The translations under genes were made by a program, and so were the position numbers. The notes below the pieces were generated by a model that was given only the letters and a program-made list of their open reading frames with translations, searched no databases and was not told where the DNA came from. DNA of 64,000 bases, taken from assembly GCA_019359155.1 (NCBI GenBank), contig JAHHHV010000082.1, forward strand, positions 1-64,000, read 5' to 3'. Below, piece after piece: positions 8,618 to 18,114 of the stretch (the stretch's first letter is position 1; each line of letters opens with the position of its first letter). This stretch comes from Pegethrix bostrychoides GSE-TBD4-15B. GTDB taxonomy: Bacteria; Cyanobacteriota; Cyanobacteriia; Elainellales; Elainellaceae.

Positions 8618-9556
8618 ATGACGACTATACCTACCTACGCTCAATTCATGCTGCCGTTGCTCAAACTGGCAGCAGAAGATGGACAGATCTATTCTGTCGC
8701 TCAATTGCGAAAACGATTAGCTGAACAGATGAATATCACTTCAGAGCAACAAGCTATCCAATTGCCGAGTGGAAGACAGTCCGTTTTTGATAATCGAGTT
8801 GGTTGGGCCAGCACATATCTTCGCAAAGCTGGGCTGCTGTCTCGTCCCAAGCGAGGATATGTGCAAATCACTGGTCGTGGTCAAGAGGTCTTAGCCCAAA
8901 ATCCTACAGTGATTGATGATATTTATCTTCAGCGTTTTGAAGACTTTCGTAAATTCAAGGAGCGCTCTGTCTCTAGTGAGACAATCTCTACAGCACTATC
9001 GGCTGAAAATATAATTGTTACCGCTCAAACTAGTACTCCAGAGGAAACTATTAGTAAAGCGATTGGAATTTTAGATGCGGCACTGCGAGATGAGCTACTA
9101 GACAAATTAAGACAAGTGGAGCCTGAACGTTTTGAGAATCTAGTCTTAAGATTACTGCACGCAATGGGATATGGGGGAAGTATGAGAGATGTTGAAGGCG
9201 TTCCTCGTGGCCCTGATGGCGGCATTGATGGCACGATTAAAGAGGACAAGCTAGGTCTAGATATTATTTATGTCCAAGCCAAACGCTGGGCGTACTCAGT
9301 TGGACGTGAGAAGATTCAAGCATTTCAAGGCGCTTTGGCAGGCGTCGGCGCTCGTAAAGGAGTATTTCTGACCACTTCCACCTTTACCCAGCAGGCAATC
9401 GCCTATGCTTCTCAGCTCAAGGACAGTAAAATTATTTTAATTGATGGTCAGAAGCTTGCTCAGCTAATGATTGAACATGATGCTGGCGTAAGCATCAAGG
9501 AGGTTTTTCATATCAAACAAATTGATGAAGACTTCTTCGCTGAAGCCGATTTCTAA
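8618..9556 (+). CDS. mrr: Mrr-type restriction endonuclease
   Basis: The 312-aa protein has an Mrr-type N-terminal winged helix (residues 5-95) and a C-terminal PD-(D/E)XK nuclease domain (about 160-295). The catalytic signature is visible as GPDGGIDG (D204) and YVQAKRW (Q220, K222), the D..QxK variant typical of Mrr. Type IV Mrr enzymes cut modified or otherwise foreign DNA. No methyltransferase gene is adjacent, which fits a modification-dependent enzyme. Its codons are visibly AT-richer than those of the flanking housekeeping genes, which suggests horizontal gain. Confidence 0.85.
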   Translation: MTTIPTYAQFMLPLLKLAAEDGQIYSVAQLRKRLAEQMNITSEQQAIQLPSGRQSVFDNRVGWASTYLRKAGLLSRPKRGYVQITGRGQEVLAQNPTVIDDIYLQRFEDFRKFKERSVSSETISTALSAENIIVTAQTSTPEETISKAIGILDAALRDELLDKLRQVEPERFENLVLRLLHAMGYGGSMRDVEGVPRGPDGGIDGTIKEDKLGLDIIYVQAKRWAYSVGREKIQAFQGALAGVGARKGVFLTTSTFTQQAIAYASQLKDSKIILIDGQKLAQLMIEHDAGVSIKEVFHIKQIDEDFFAEADF

Positions 9557-9601
9557 ACCTAAGTCAGGAAATCAGAGAGTTATGAGGGTGAATACTGACG
9601 G

Positions 9602-9712
9602 TCATGGTTTTTCCACCACCGCCCGAAACCACTCCTCACCCCGAATCGCGTCAAAGTCGCTGTCAGTTTTCGCCAGCTCGCGATATTTGGGGTTAAGGAG
9701 AGTTGCAGCCAT
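9602..9712 (-). pseudogene. remnant of a TPR-protein C-terminus
   Basis: A 36-codon frame lies just downstream of the TPR gene, in a different frame from its stop. It contains LLNPKYRELAKTDSDFDAI followed by EEWF. This is the tail that closes many cyanobacterial TPR proteins. The TPR protein at 60787-63678 in this window ends with the closely similar FNPRYRKEAKTDPNF then DDWF. The frame also reads back open upstream of its ATG. I infer a detached end, lost by frameshift or deletion from this TPR gene or a former neighbour. It has no ribosome binding site and is probably not translated alone. Confidence 0.6.
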
Positions 9713-9719
9713 CTTGTTT

Positions 9720-11495
9720 TTATTTTTCGTTTTTATTAGATTTGACTCCAAAATACCCCAGAAGTGTCTTTGAGATCAGTATAATTTGCTTCCTCTCTAT
9801 TTCTCCTGAATAAATAGCTTTTAAGATAACAAGTGCATCTTGATATGGATCAGGGTTCAATAAAAAATTTTTGAAGTTTATAAAAGCCTCTCGATATCGT
9901 TTCATTTTCACTAACACAAGGCTGCGTCCTAGTAAGGGCAAGTAAGAAGGATCAGATTTGAATTTAAGCCTACCACCTACATTCCATTCCCAACCAGTAT
10001 CAAGTTTTAAGCTAATTGCTTGGTCAAAGCTTTCAAGCGCCTCAGCATATTGTTTTGCATAGTATAAGGAATATCCTTGCCATAGCCAGACGAAAGGAGA
10101 ATTTGGAATAAATTTAGTAGCTTTAGTAAACATCAGCACTGCATCGTTGAACACTCCTTTGTCAAGAAGCATTATACCTTGTAACCAGTAAGGATAAGAT
10201 TCACCTTCGTTCGCGAATTCTAGTGCTTTCATATTACTAGAAATGGCATCCTCATAATATTTTGAAAAATATAAAACTTCTGCTAATCGACTCCATATTT
10301 TTGAATTTTTGGGTTGAATTTCTAGAGCCTTGGCATAACTGCTGGATGCTTCTTCGTAACGTTTTAATTTAAATAGTAAAATACCCCGATTGAACCAGAC
10401 TCTGTAATCATCAGGCTTGAATTCAATTGCCCGATCATAAGAAGTGAGTGCTTCTTTATTTCGTCCTAATAATGATAGGATAATACCCCGATTGACCCAG
10501 TATCCACAGTCATCAGATTTATACTCGATTGCTCTATCATAAGAAATGAGTGCCTCCTCATATCGTCCCAATGATGCCAGAGCAGTACCTCGCTTGGCCA
10601 AAACCGTATAGTTATCAGGTTTGAATTCAATGACTTTGTCATAGCTAGAAATCGCCTCTTCATAGCGTCTTAGGTTTGAGAGGGCAGCGCCACGGTTGTT
10701 CCAAGCTTCGTGATAGTCGGGTTTGAATTCAATAGCTTTGTCATAGCAAATTAGCGCTGCCTGATATTCATCGACAGCAGCAAGTAAGCGTCCTTTTTCT
10801 CGCCATAGCTCTGCTTGATCATCAGCCGTCAGGGTGTGCTGTTGGTAGAGAGCATCATCAAGTGCCAGCAATTTTTCGTTGCGTTGGGCAGGCGTGAGTT
10901 GAACATAATCCTCAAACTCGCGGGATTCCAGAATACGGCTAGTAATTTGCTCAGCACGTTCAGATAGATCACGAAAGCTAAATAAACCTGAACGCCAATC
11001 GAAAAAGTCAGGAGCGCGTTGAATGAAATATTTGACTACGAAAGGAGAAACGAGAAATACAAAACAGCCGTTGAAGTTGTCTCTAAAGCGTTCTCTTTGT
11101 TGGTTTAAGTGACTGAGAATACGCGGAACGCCCTTCCAGCTATAGGAGTAGATCTCTTCACTCGTCCAGCCTGCAAGCCGTTTTGTATCTTCGTATTCGA
11201 GTAAGGCATTTTCCAGCCCTTGAATGAACAGAATATCAAACGGCTGCTGTTGCCAGCGAGCCTCTACTAAATCGTATAGCGTGGTCGTAGAGCGATCGAG
11301 CTGCAACACCTGCATATTTTTCTGCGGCAGATCTTTTTGCAAGCTGGCAATCAATTCATTGCCCTTTTGAGCCGAGCATTCTACAAAATACAGTCCAAAG
11401 CCTCGCTTGCGTCTGAGTGCCCGCAGCAACGCCTGATATTCATCTTCCGCGTTATAGGGAATATCTTCGTCCCAGTCGGATTTGCTTTGGCTCAT
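9720..11495 (-). CDS. TPR protein with degenerate NTPase-like N-terminal domain
   Basis: The 591-aa protein has two parts. Residues 1-200 look like a NACHT/STAND-type fold. The position of a P-loop reads FVECSAQKGNELI without the GKS/T signature, and the Walker B position reads ILFIQGLENAL. After a linker, residues about 230-545 hold at least seven tetratricopeptide repeats with WxNRGxxL.. and Y.EA..SYDKAIE patterns. The gene begins 11 bases after the ATPase gene ends, so the two are surely co-expressed. The C-terminus lacks the usual NPxYRExAKTD tail, which lies just downstream in another frame. The 3' half is markedly AT-rich. I infer a sensor or effector partner of the ATPase; the function is unknown. 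Confidence 0.8.
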   Translation of the reverse strand: MSQSKSDWDEDIPYNAEDEYQALLRALRRKRGFGLYFVECSAQKGNELIASLQKDLPQKNMQVLQLDRSTTTLYDLVEARWQQQPFDILFIQGLENALLEYEDTKRLAGWTSEEIYSYSWKGVPRILSHLNQQRERFRDNFNGCFVFLVSPFVVKYFIQRAPDFFDWRSGLFSFRDLSERAEQITSRILESREFEDYVQLTPAQRNEKLLALDDALYQQHTLTADDQAELWREKGRLLAAVDEYQAALICYDKAIEFKPDYHEAWNNRGAALSNLRRYEEAISSYDKVIEFKPDNYTVLAKRGTALASLGRYEEALISYDRAIEYKSDDCGYWVNRGIILSLLGRNKEALTSYDRAIEFKPDDYRVWFNRGILLFKLKRYEEASSSYAKALEIQPKNSKIWSRLAEVLYFSKYYEDAISSNMKALEFANEGESYPYWLQGIMLLDKGVFNDAVLMFTKATKFIPNSPFVWLWQGYSLYYAKQYAEALESFDQAISLKLDTGWEWNVGGRLKFKSDPSYLPLLGRSLVLVKMKRYREAFINFKNFLLNPDPYQDALVILKAIYSGEIERKQIILISKTLLGYFGVKSNKNEK

Positions 11496-11506
11496 GGGCT
11501 TCTGCT

Positions 11507-12826
11507 TTAGGGTGAAGGAAGCTTGCTCTTAGCTTTCTGAAATTCAGGAGTGCTTTCAAGCAATGGGTGAACGTCATGCCAGCGGCTACTCCCTCCATTC
11601 TGATCGATCTCTCGATATTCCAGCACACAGCGATTAAACAGCAGGTTGCGGTAGTCGCCATCATTGGGCACCAGTTTTGCAACCGAGACTTCTGCCAGTT
11701 TCTGCCAGTCTGCCTCATCTACCGTGATTCGGTAATTGTCGCGAGCACGGGTGATTGCCTGCTGCACTGCACTGACTGGAATCGGTAAACTGTCTGTCCA
11801 GTGAATAGCGACCTGCATAAGCTGCATGACTTCGCGCATATGCCCACCGCTCATTTGGCAGAGGCGATTCACGGTCTCAGGTTGGTCGAAAATCTCGGAT
11901 TCCAGCGCCAGATCGGGAGCGAACTGACTGACCCGACTGCTGATTAGCTCTTTGACCTTGGCCAAACCGGCGGGAAATAGCTCGCCATCCCTGTGACGAA
12001 TCATCAGCATCGGCACAACCTGACAGTCGCCATAGCTATCGCGCAAAGCCGCAGCTCGATTCGAGTAAACCAGCGAGATCGGCACCGTATAGATCACATG
12101 ACAGTCAAGCCGTCGCAGTTGACCAGAGCGATCGAGAAAAATCTCGTCGTGATTGTTGCGCCCCTCACTGCGCGGCATCGGCACAATCCGATCGAGATTA
12201 TCGACAATCACCACCAGCTTGCTGCCTAGTGTCCGCTTTGCTTCAGCAATAAACTGATTCAGTGCATCCAGCAGCGAAACCGAGTGAATATCTATCTGCT
12301 CACGAATTTTCTGGCGCGTGTTGGGCACCTGCCGTAGAGTCGCTGTCAGCTTGGAAAATTGAGAGATCTGCGTCTCCAATTTCATGTCCTCAAACTTGAT
12401 TTCGGTCAGCGCCAAATCCTTGAGCGACTGCCAGCGTGAATTGAGCCATTGAATCAGCGGTGAGGGATTTGCCTGATTTTGTAGTTCTTCCAAAACATGG
12501 CGCGTACAGGCCAGCAGAATGTCGGTGTACTGAGCGTCCTCTTCATCAATGTCATCATCTACCGCAAAGTAGATCACCCGACAGCCTTTGCTTTCCAAAT
12601 CAACCTTGAGTCGCTTCAGCTCAGTAGACTTTCCAACACCCCGATGCCCCGTGTAAAGCTGACAGGTTGCCTGATTCGAGCGCTCGATTTTTCGGCCTAG
12701 CTCTCTCAACACATTGTCATTGCCACGCACCTCGTTACAAACTACGTAGAACGGATCGCCTGGTTCCAATGGTCGAAATGGATCAAACGCATTGTAAATA
12801 TCGGCAATCAAATTGGGATTTTGCAT
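11507..12826 (-). CDS. P-loop ATPase (AAA/KAP-like), partner of the TPR protein
   Basis: The 439-aa protein has an intact Walker A motif, YTGHRGVGKSTEL (K66), and a Walker B motif, KLVVIVDNLDRI, near residue 210. This layout fits STAND- and KAP-type signalling ATPases rather than metabolic ones. The C-terminal part (from LCQMSGGHMREVMQLMQ) resembles the lid and winged-helix region of AAA proteins. Cyanobacterial genomes often pair such ATPases with TPR proteins, but no function has been assigned that I know of. It is probably the first gene of the ATPase-TPR operon. GGAG lies about 13 bases before the ATG. Confidence 0.82.
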   Translation of the reverse strand: MQNPNLIADIYNAFDPFRPLEPGDPFYVVCNEVRGNDNVLRELGRKIERSNQATCQLYTGHRGVGKSTELKRLKVDLESKGCRVIYFAVDDDIDEEDAQYTDILLACTRHVLEELQNQANPSPLIQWLNSRWQSLKDLALTEIKFEDMKLETQISQFSKLTATLRQVPNTRQKIREQIDIHSVSLLDALNQFIAEAKRTLGSKLVVIVDNLDRIVPMPRSEGRNNHDEIFLDRSGQLRRLDCHVIYTVPISLVYSNRAAALRDSYGDCQVVPMLMIRHRDGELFPAGLAKVKELISSRVSQFAPDLALESEIFDQPETVNRLCQMSGGHMREVMQLMQVAIHWTDSLPIPVSAVQQAITRARDNYRITVDEADWQKLAEVSVAKLVPNDGDYRNLLFNRCVLEYREIDQNGGSSRWHDVHPLLESTPEFQKAKSKLPSP

Positions 12827-12906
12827 AACAGGGGACTCTCCAGAAAACCTTACTCCTCAAACACTTCAATTGCCACATCAGCCTCTGTCTGACCAGCCCC
12901 ATGAGT

Positions 12907-13551
12907 CTAAGCCAGCATCTGCTCAAACCAGTTAGCTACCGCAAAATTTGGCATTTCACCTAGCCGCGCCAAAGCCTGCTCCAGCAGATCAATCGAGAGT
13001 CCCATCAGCGCCACTGACTCAACGCACTGGCAGTATTGGCCATCGGCGAGTCGAAACGCCATCACCCGCCCGCGCACATCAATCACCCAATATTCCGGGA
13101 TGCCCAGCGCCGCATAGAGCCGCTTCTTCTCGTCTAGATCGCTAGCCAAAGTCGTATCGGCAATTTCCCCCACCAGATCCGGCAACCGCCACTGGTTCAG
13201 GTCAATTCGTCGCAGTTTGGCAGCATCGCGCCTGGGAATACCCGCGCCCAAGTACAGCACCAAATCCGGCGATGCGGCCTTCTGTCCCGGTTTTTCCAGC
13301 ACACAGCGGCCAAATGAACCCACCGCCAAGTCGGGCTGCACCTGCTTCACCCAGATGTAAATTAACAGCAAAAACAAGTCGCTGACGCTGGCGTGATCAA
13401 TTCCTTCGCTACCCATATCAGCCAGCACCGCCCGACCGTTAAAGTAAAGCCGCAACCGTTCAGTCGAGTCGTCTCGATAACGCAGATAGTCGTCCCAGCT
13501 TGCAGACTGCCACTGCAACGGAACCAGCATCGAAAACTGAGGGGCGTTCAT
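12907..13551 (-). CDS. Uma2 family (DUF820) PD-(D/E)XK nuclease-fold protein
   Basis: The 214-aa protein shows the Uma2 core: ASPDLVLYLG (catalytic-type Asp after the first strand), VGEIADTT (Glu), then DLDEKKRLYAALGIPEYWVID, where the Lys and the closing YWVID strand are diagnostic. The family is hugely expanded in cyanobacteria. Its fold is that of restriction-type endonucleases, but the biological role is unproven. The gene lies 80 bases upstream of the ATPase gene on the same strand. No good ribosome binding site precedes the ATG at 13551. Confidence 0.85.
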   Translation of the reverse strand: MNAPQFSMLVPLQWQSASWDDYLRYRDDSTERLRLYFNGRAVLADMGSEGIDHASVSDLFLLLIYIWVKQVQPDLAVGSFGRCVLEKPGQKAASPDLVLYLGAGIPRRDAAKLRRIDLNQWRLPDLVGEIADTTLASDLDEKKRLYAALGIPEYWVIDVRGRVMAFRLADGQYCQCVESVALMGLSIDLLEQALARLGEMPNFAVANWFEQMLA

Positions 13552-13613
13552 ACTAATCGCAGCCGCAAAGAATAGCGAACATGGCTGTATTGTAGCGCCG
13601 GATCTTGCAGCCT

Positions 13614-13829
13614 CTACTCTTCCACTACTTCAATCAAATCCTCAATCGCTACCTCAAACGCCTGAGCAATCTTGTGAACCGCAACCAGATCGACTGTGTT
13701 CATCCCGTCATCTCGCCGAGCATAGCTTTTAACCGTGTTGTAGTTGACTCCAGCTCGATCTGCGACATCTTGCAGCGACCAACCCCGCTGTTCAGCCAAT
13801 TCTCGAATCCGCAGCTTTACTCGACCCAT
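13614..13829 (-). CDS. XRE-family helix-turn-helix regulator
   Basis: The 71-aa protein is a Cro/C1-type HTH. RIRELAEQRGWSLQDVADRAGVNYNTVKSYARR gives the scaffold and recognition helices, and the C-terminal IEDLIEVVEE is typical of small XRE repressors. The ATG at 13829 is chosen over a GTG at 13859 because AGAGGT lies just before it and the GTG falls inside a palindromic operator. The upstream twin palindrome implies autoregulation. It may control the Uma2-ATPase-TPR genes downstream on the same strand. Confidence 0.82.
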   Translation of the reverse strand: MGRVKLRIRELAEQRGWSLQDVADRAGVNYNTVKSYARRDDGMNTVDLVAVHKIAQAFEVAIEDLIEVVEE

Positions 13830-13846
13830 TGACCTCTTGACAAGCC

Positions 13847-13894
13847 GGTGAGTATTCACCTTTAATAGATTTAACGAAAGGGTGAATACTCACC
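13847..13894. promoter_or_regulatory. twin palindromic operator upstream of the XRE gene
   Basis: GGTGAGTATTCACC (13847-13860) is almost a perfect palindrome. Its exact reverse complement GGTGAATACTCACC stands at 13881-13894, so two identical sites face each other with centres 34 bp apart. They are flanked by matching TTT/AAA. They sit 18-65 bases before the XRE start, where an autorepressor would bind, and also lie upstream of the plus-strand gene at 13985. Confidence 0.75.
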
Positions 13895-13914
13895 TTTGAG
13901 ATCTACCCACAAAA

Positions 13915-13953
13915 TCAGTCGCCCTCCTGCCTGGAAAACTGAAGGGCGACTGA
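13915..13953 (+). promoter_or_regulatory. leader hairpin before the 13985 gene
   Basis: An 11-bp perfect stem (TCAGTCGCCCT 13915-13925 with 13943-13953) encloses a 17-base loop. No T-run follows, so it is not a terminator. It lies 31 bases before the ATG of the next gene and could be a leader structure or an mRNA stabiliser. Confidence 0.5.
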
Positions 13954-13984
13954 CGCATTCCCGAAAACTCAGGAGTTAGAACTT

Positions 13985-14221
13985 ATGATACCAGCAGAGC
14001 CGCACTCAACGGCTTCAGATTTTGCTGTCCAGCTCAGCGGCGAACCCTCCGCCTACTATCAACGCTTGCATCCTTGGTGTATCGTCTGCCAGCTGCCACC
14101 AATGCGCTCGCTCATCGTCTGCCGTTTCCGCAAGCGTCCCGAAGCAGAAGCCCACCTCAAAATCCTGCGTCAGCTCATGCCCAACGCCCGCTATCTACTT
14201 GTATTTGATGCAGGCTCTTGA
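13985..14221 (+). CDS. small conserved cyanobacterial protein of unknown function
   Basis: The 78-aa protein contains YYQRLHPWCIVCQLPPM followed by VCRFRKRPEAEAHLKILRQLMPNARYLLVFD. I recognise this pattern as a small protein widespread in cyanobacteria without assigned function. There is no signal peptide or membrane segment. AGGAG stands about 11 bases before the ATG. It is transcribed toward the ATP synthase epsilon gene and away from the XRE regulator. Confidence 0.7.
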   Translation: MIPAEPHSTASDFAVQLSGEPSAYYQRLHPWCIVCQLPPMRSLIVCRFRKRPEAEAHLKILRQLMPNARYLLVFDAGS

Positions 14222-14286
14222 GCAGGCTTGCTAGCATCAACGCATAAAAGGCAGGCTGGATATAGCTTCGCAAATTCAACTAGTCT

Positions 14287-14697
14287 TCAAACGCTGCCGC
14301 CAGCCGCCTGAACCCTAGCTCTAGCGCGTCGCATACTGCGTTCGGCCTGCAATTTAGCCGCCTCGTCACCGCTGCCGCGCAGCTGCTCTAGCTTGGTTGT
14401 CGCTTCGCTATACTTGGTGCGAGCAGCTTCCAGCTCAATCGTATCGCCGCGTTCAGCTCCATTCACCAGCACGGTCACTTCATCATTCTCCACTTCGGCA
14501 AATCCGCCCATCAGGGCAATCGCCACCCAGTCTTTGTTAGCACGCACCCGCATCACGCCCGTATCCAAAGCGGTCATCAGTGGCGCATGTCCAGACAAAA
14601 TTCCGAGCTGGCCGGTGGTGCTGGGTAGCACGACTTCTTCAGCGGTCGCATCCCAAACGGTTTTGTCAGGAGCCACCACGCGAACGGTTAACGGCAT
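14287..14697 (-). CDS. atpC: ATP synthase F1 epsilon subunit
   Basis: The 136-aa subunit sits in the central stalk of F1 and regulates ATP hydrolysis. The N-terminal beta-barrel ([47 protein letters not shown]) and the C-terminal helical hairpin ([16 protein letters not shown]) are complete. In cyanobacterial naming this gene is atpE. It lies 102 bases after the beta gene on the same strand, the usual cyanobacterial beta-epsilon pair located away from the main operon. Confidence 0.97.
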   Translation of the reverse strand: MPLTVRVVAPDKTVWDATAEEVVLPSTTGQLGILSGHAPLMTALDTGVMRVRANKDWVAIALMGGFAEVENDEVTVLVNGAERGDTIELEAARTKYSEATTKLEQLRGSGDEAAKLQAERSMRRARARVQAAGGSV

Positions 14698-14799
14698 TGC
14701 TTCTCTCCAAAAATGCGGTAAAGGGAGAGTTTGAGGCTCTCCCGTTCAAACTATTTAGACAAACTATTCAGGTCATCTACTCAGGCAAATCGCGGCTGA

Positions 14800-16281
<1,482 letters not shown>

Positions 16282-16381
16282 TTAAACGATTTGAACGCTT
16301 CAACATTCCGAAATGCCACTTTTCAGATTATCACCGAATGCGAGCAGTTGAAGAAATGTGAAACAAATTTGCTGAGAATTA

Positions 16382-16990
16382 TTACCTATTCTCGGCTGTT
16401 CGCGCTGAGACGGGCTGCACCGAGCGCAGCGGCAGTTCGTTGGCCATTGAGCGCCCCATGCTGAGAATGTTTTCGCGCTCTGCCGCCAAAAAGCTGACCG
16501 TATAGATCATCCCCACCTGCTCCCAGATCAGCGATGAGAATTCTGAGGGTGGCTTCAAGGCCGTAGCGTCTCGCAGGTAGCCCCGCAATCCCGGCGCGAG
16601 GGTGATCGGATTGCCCTGGGTTCGATGCCGCTCTAGCTCAGCTTGAGCCGACTCGGAAGCGCTAGCCTCTACCGTAAAGCCGCCCACCAAGCAAGGGTAG
16701 GGGCTACGCTCGCAGGTGAATAGCCCAATGGTCAAGCGTCCCGGCGACTGGCTGGGCAAGAGCTTGACGATAAGAGCATTGGGATCGAGTCCCGGCCCTG
16801 CGGTCAGCAATATTTCAGCAGGCAGCCGCATTTCGTAGTCTGGCGGCAAGGCTTGCCGGATCGGGTAAATATACGGCTCAAACAGTGCCGCAGGGCGAGC
16901 CATTGCGGGTTGAATCGCGCCGCTGCCCATCCCCAGCACTGCTGGAAGCATCACTGGGAGCACCACAGCCAATAAGCCAATCTGACGCAC
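16382..16990 (-). CDS. exported protein of unknown function
   Basis: The 202-aa product begins with a hydrophobic segment (about residues 4-30) ending in an AMA-like signal-peptidase site, so it is probably periplasmic or thylakoid-lumenal. The mature part contains two Cys in TCERSPYPCLVGG that could form a disulfide, and no recognisable catalytic motif. It lies 34 bases downstream of another exported-protein gene on the same strand, so the two may form an operon. I do not recognise the family. Confidence 0.7.
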   Translation of the reverse strand: MRQIGLLAVVLPVMLPAVLGMGSGAIQPAMARPAALFEPYIYPIRQALPPDYEMRLPAEILLTAGPGLDPNALIVKLLPSQSPGRLTIGLFTCERSPYPCLVGGFTVEASASESAQAELERHRTQGNPITLAPGLRGYLRDATALKPPSEFSSLIWEQVGMIYTVSFLAAERENILSMGRSMANELPLRSVQPVSARTAENR

Positions 16991-17024
16991 GCTATTTGAC
17001 CTCCAGAAACATGATCTCAGAAAT

Positions 17025-17948
17025 TTAGTTGTTCAGTTTGACTGCTGGAGTCAGCAGCATCGCTTGACGACCATCGATGATTACCGCCGTGAGGCCGCGC
17101 TCGCTGAGGAGGCGCAGCAGGTTAGAGGCTTCCACCGCGTTCGTGCTGTAGCCTGCCAGCAGGTAGGGCTGCTGATCAAACGCCACCAGCCCAACATCTC
17201 TGGCCGTGACCTGCCGCACCGTACTGGCAAGTTCTGGCTGATTAAAAAAGCTCACCACCACCGCAAATCCGGCTCCCAGCGGCTGTGGATTGAAGGTGGG
17301 CAAGACCGGATTGGCTGTCGCGACCGGGGAGGGGGCAGGTGCAGGGGCTGGCGTGACCGGAGCTGGCGCTGGATTAGGCGCGGGATTAGGCGCTGGATTA
17401 GGCGCGGGATTGGGAGCTGGATTAGGCGCTGGCGTTGCCGTAGGCTGAGGAAATGATCCGCTGCCCGTCGGGTTCTCTGGAGCTGCTGGATTCTCTGGAG
17501 CTGTCGGAGCTGTCGGAGTTGCCGGAGTTGCCGGAGTCACCGGAACTGCCGGAGTGGCCGGAGCCGTCGCAACCGGACTGGGCGTTGGGCTGGGGGTTGG
17601 GCTGGGCGTTGCAGGCCGTGACACGTAGGCTTGCAGACCCGCTGAATCGACCAAATATTGTGCCCAGGCCGAGGCAATATCAGCGCTGGCGAAGCCTTCG
17701 ACCCGCACTACGCTGGCATTGAGATAGTTGCAGGGAGTCAAAATGGCGTTGGCAGGCAGCAGCCGCTGGAGCTGGGACTGCGTATCAGCTCTTTGATTGG
17801 GCACCAGCAGCAGATATTCTTCAGCGCGAGGGGGCTGGCATTCGGGCAGAGCTTGAGCCTGGGCAAATTCAGCGCTACTAGCCCAGCCGCCGATTAGAGC
17901 AGTCGCCCAAACGCCCATCCATCCTTTAGAGCGCCAAAAACCTCGCAT
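17025..17948 (-). CDS. exported protein with two SPOR-like domains joined by a Pro-rich linker
   Basis: The 307-aa protein has a signal peptide (residues 1-32) and a domain at about 40-110 (EEYLLLVPN ... AWAQYLVDSAGLQAYVS). A linker of about 110 residues made of TPAP, APEN and PNPA repeats follows, and a second domain at about 225-300 (GFAVVVSFF ... LLRLLSERGLTAVII). The two globular parts share the same order of strands and helices and resemble SPOR-like modules that bind peptidoglycan; that assignment is inference. The PNPA part is encoded by a 12-bp tandem repeat. Confidence 0.7.
   Translation of the reverse strand: MRGFWRSKGWMGVWATALIGGWASSAEFAQAQALPECQPPRAEEYLLLVPNQRADTQSQLQRLLPANAILTPCNYLNASVVRVEGFASADIASAWAQYLVDSAGLQAYVSRPATPSPTPSPTPSPVATAPATPAVPVTPATPATPTAPTAPENPAAPENPTGSGSFPQPTATPAPNPAPNPAPNPAPNPAPNPAPAPVTPAPAPAPSPVATANPVLPTFNPQPLGAGFAVVVSFFNQPELASTVRQVTARDVGLVAFDQQPYLLAGYSTNAVEASNLLRLLSERGLTAVIIDGRQAMLLTPAVKLNN
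17368..17427. repeat. 12-bp tandem repeat, five units, inside a coding region
   Basis: Units of gctggattaggc or gcgggattaggc alternate from 17368 to 17427, with one unit more divergent. They encode the PNPA linker of the exported two-domain protein. Confidence 0.85.
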
Positions 17949-18114
17949 AGCGTCAAGCCTCAGAACTGCGTTGCAGAATTTCCTACTCTCAGATTTTTAT
18001 GTGATCAAGCGCGATTGTCAAATGATCCCGCTTTTGATTCTGCTTTTAACTCTGTCTTAGATGCTCTCTTAGATCCAGTTTTCCAATCTCCATCCCCAGC
18101 GCGCCAACCCTATT

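Noticed and set aside
17368-17427. CRISPR-like appearance of the tandem repeats
   Set aside because: Here and at the other repeat loci, units of 8-18 bp follow each other without spacers, many are translated in frame, and no cas gene is present.
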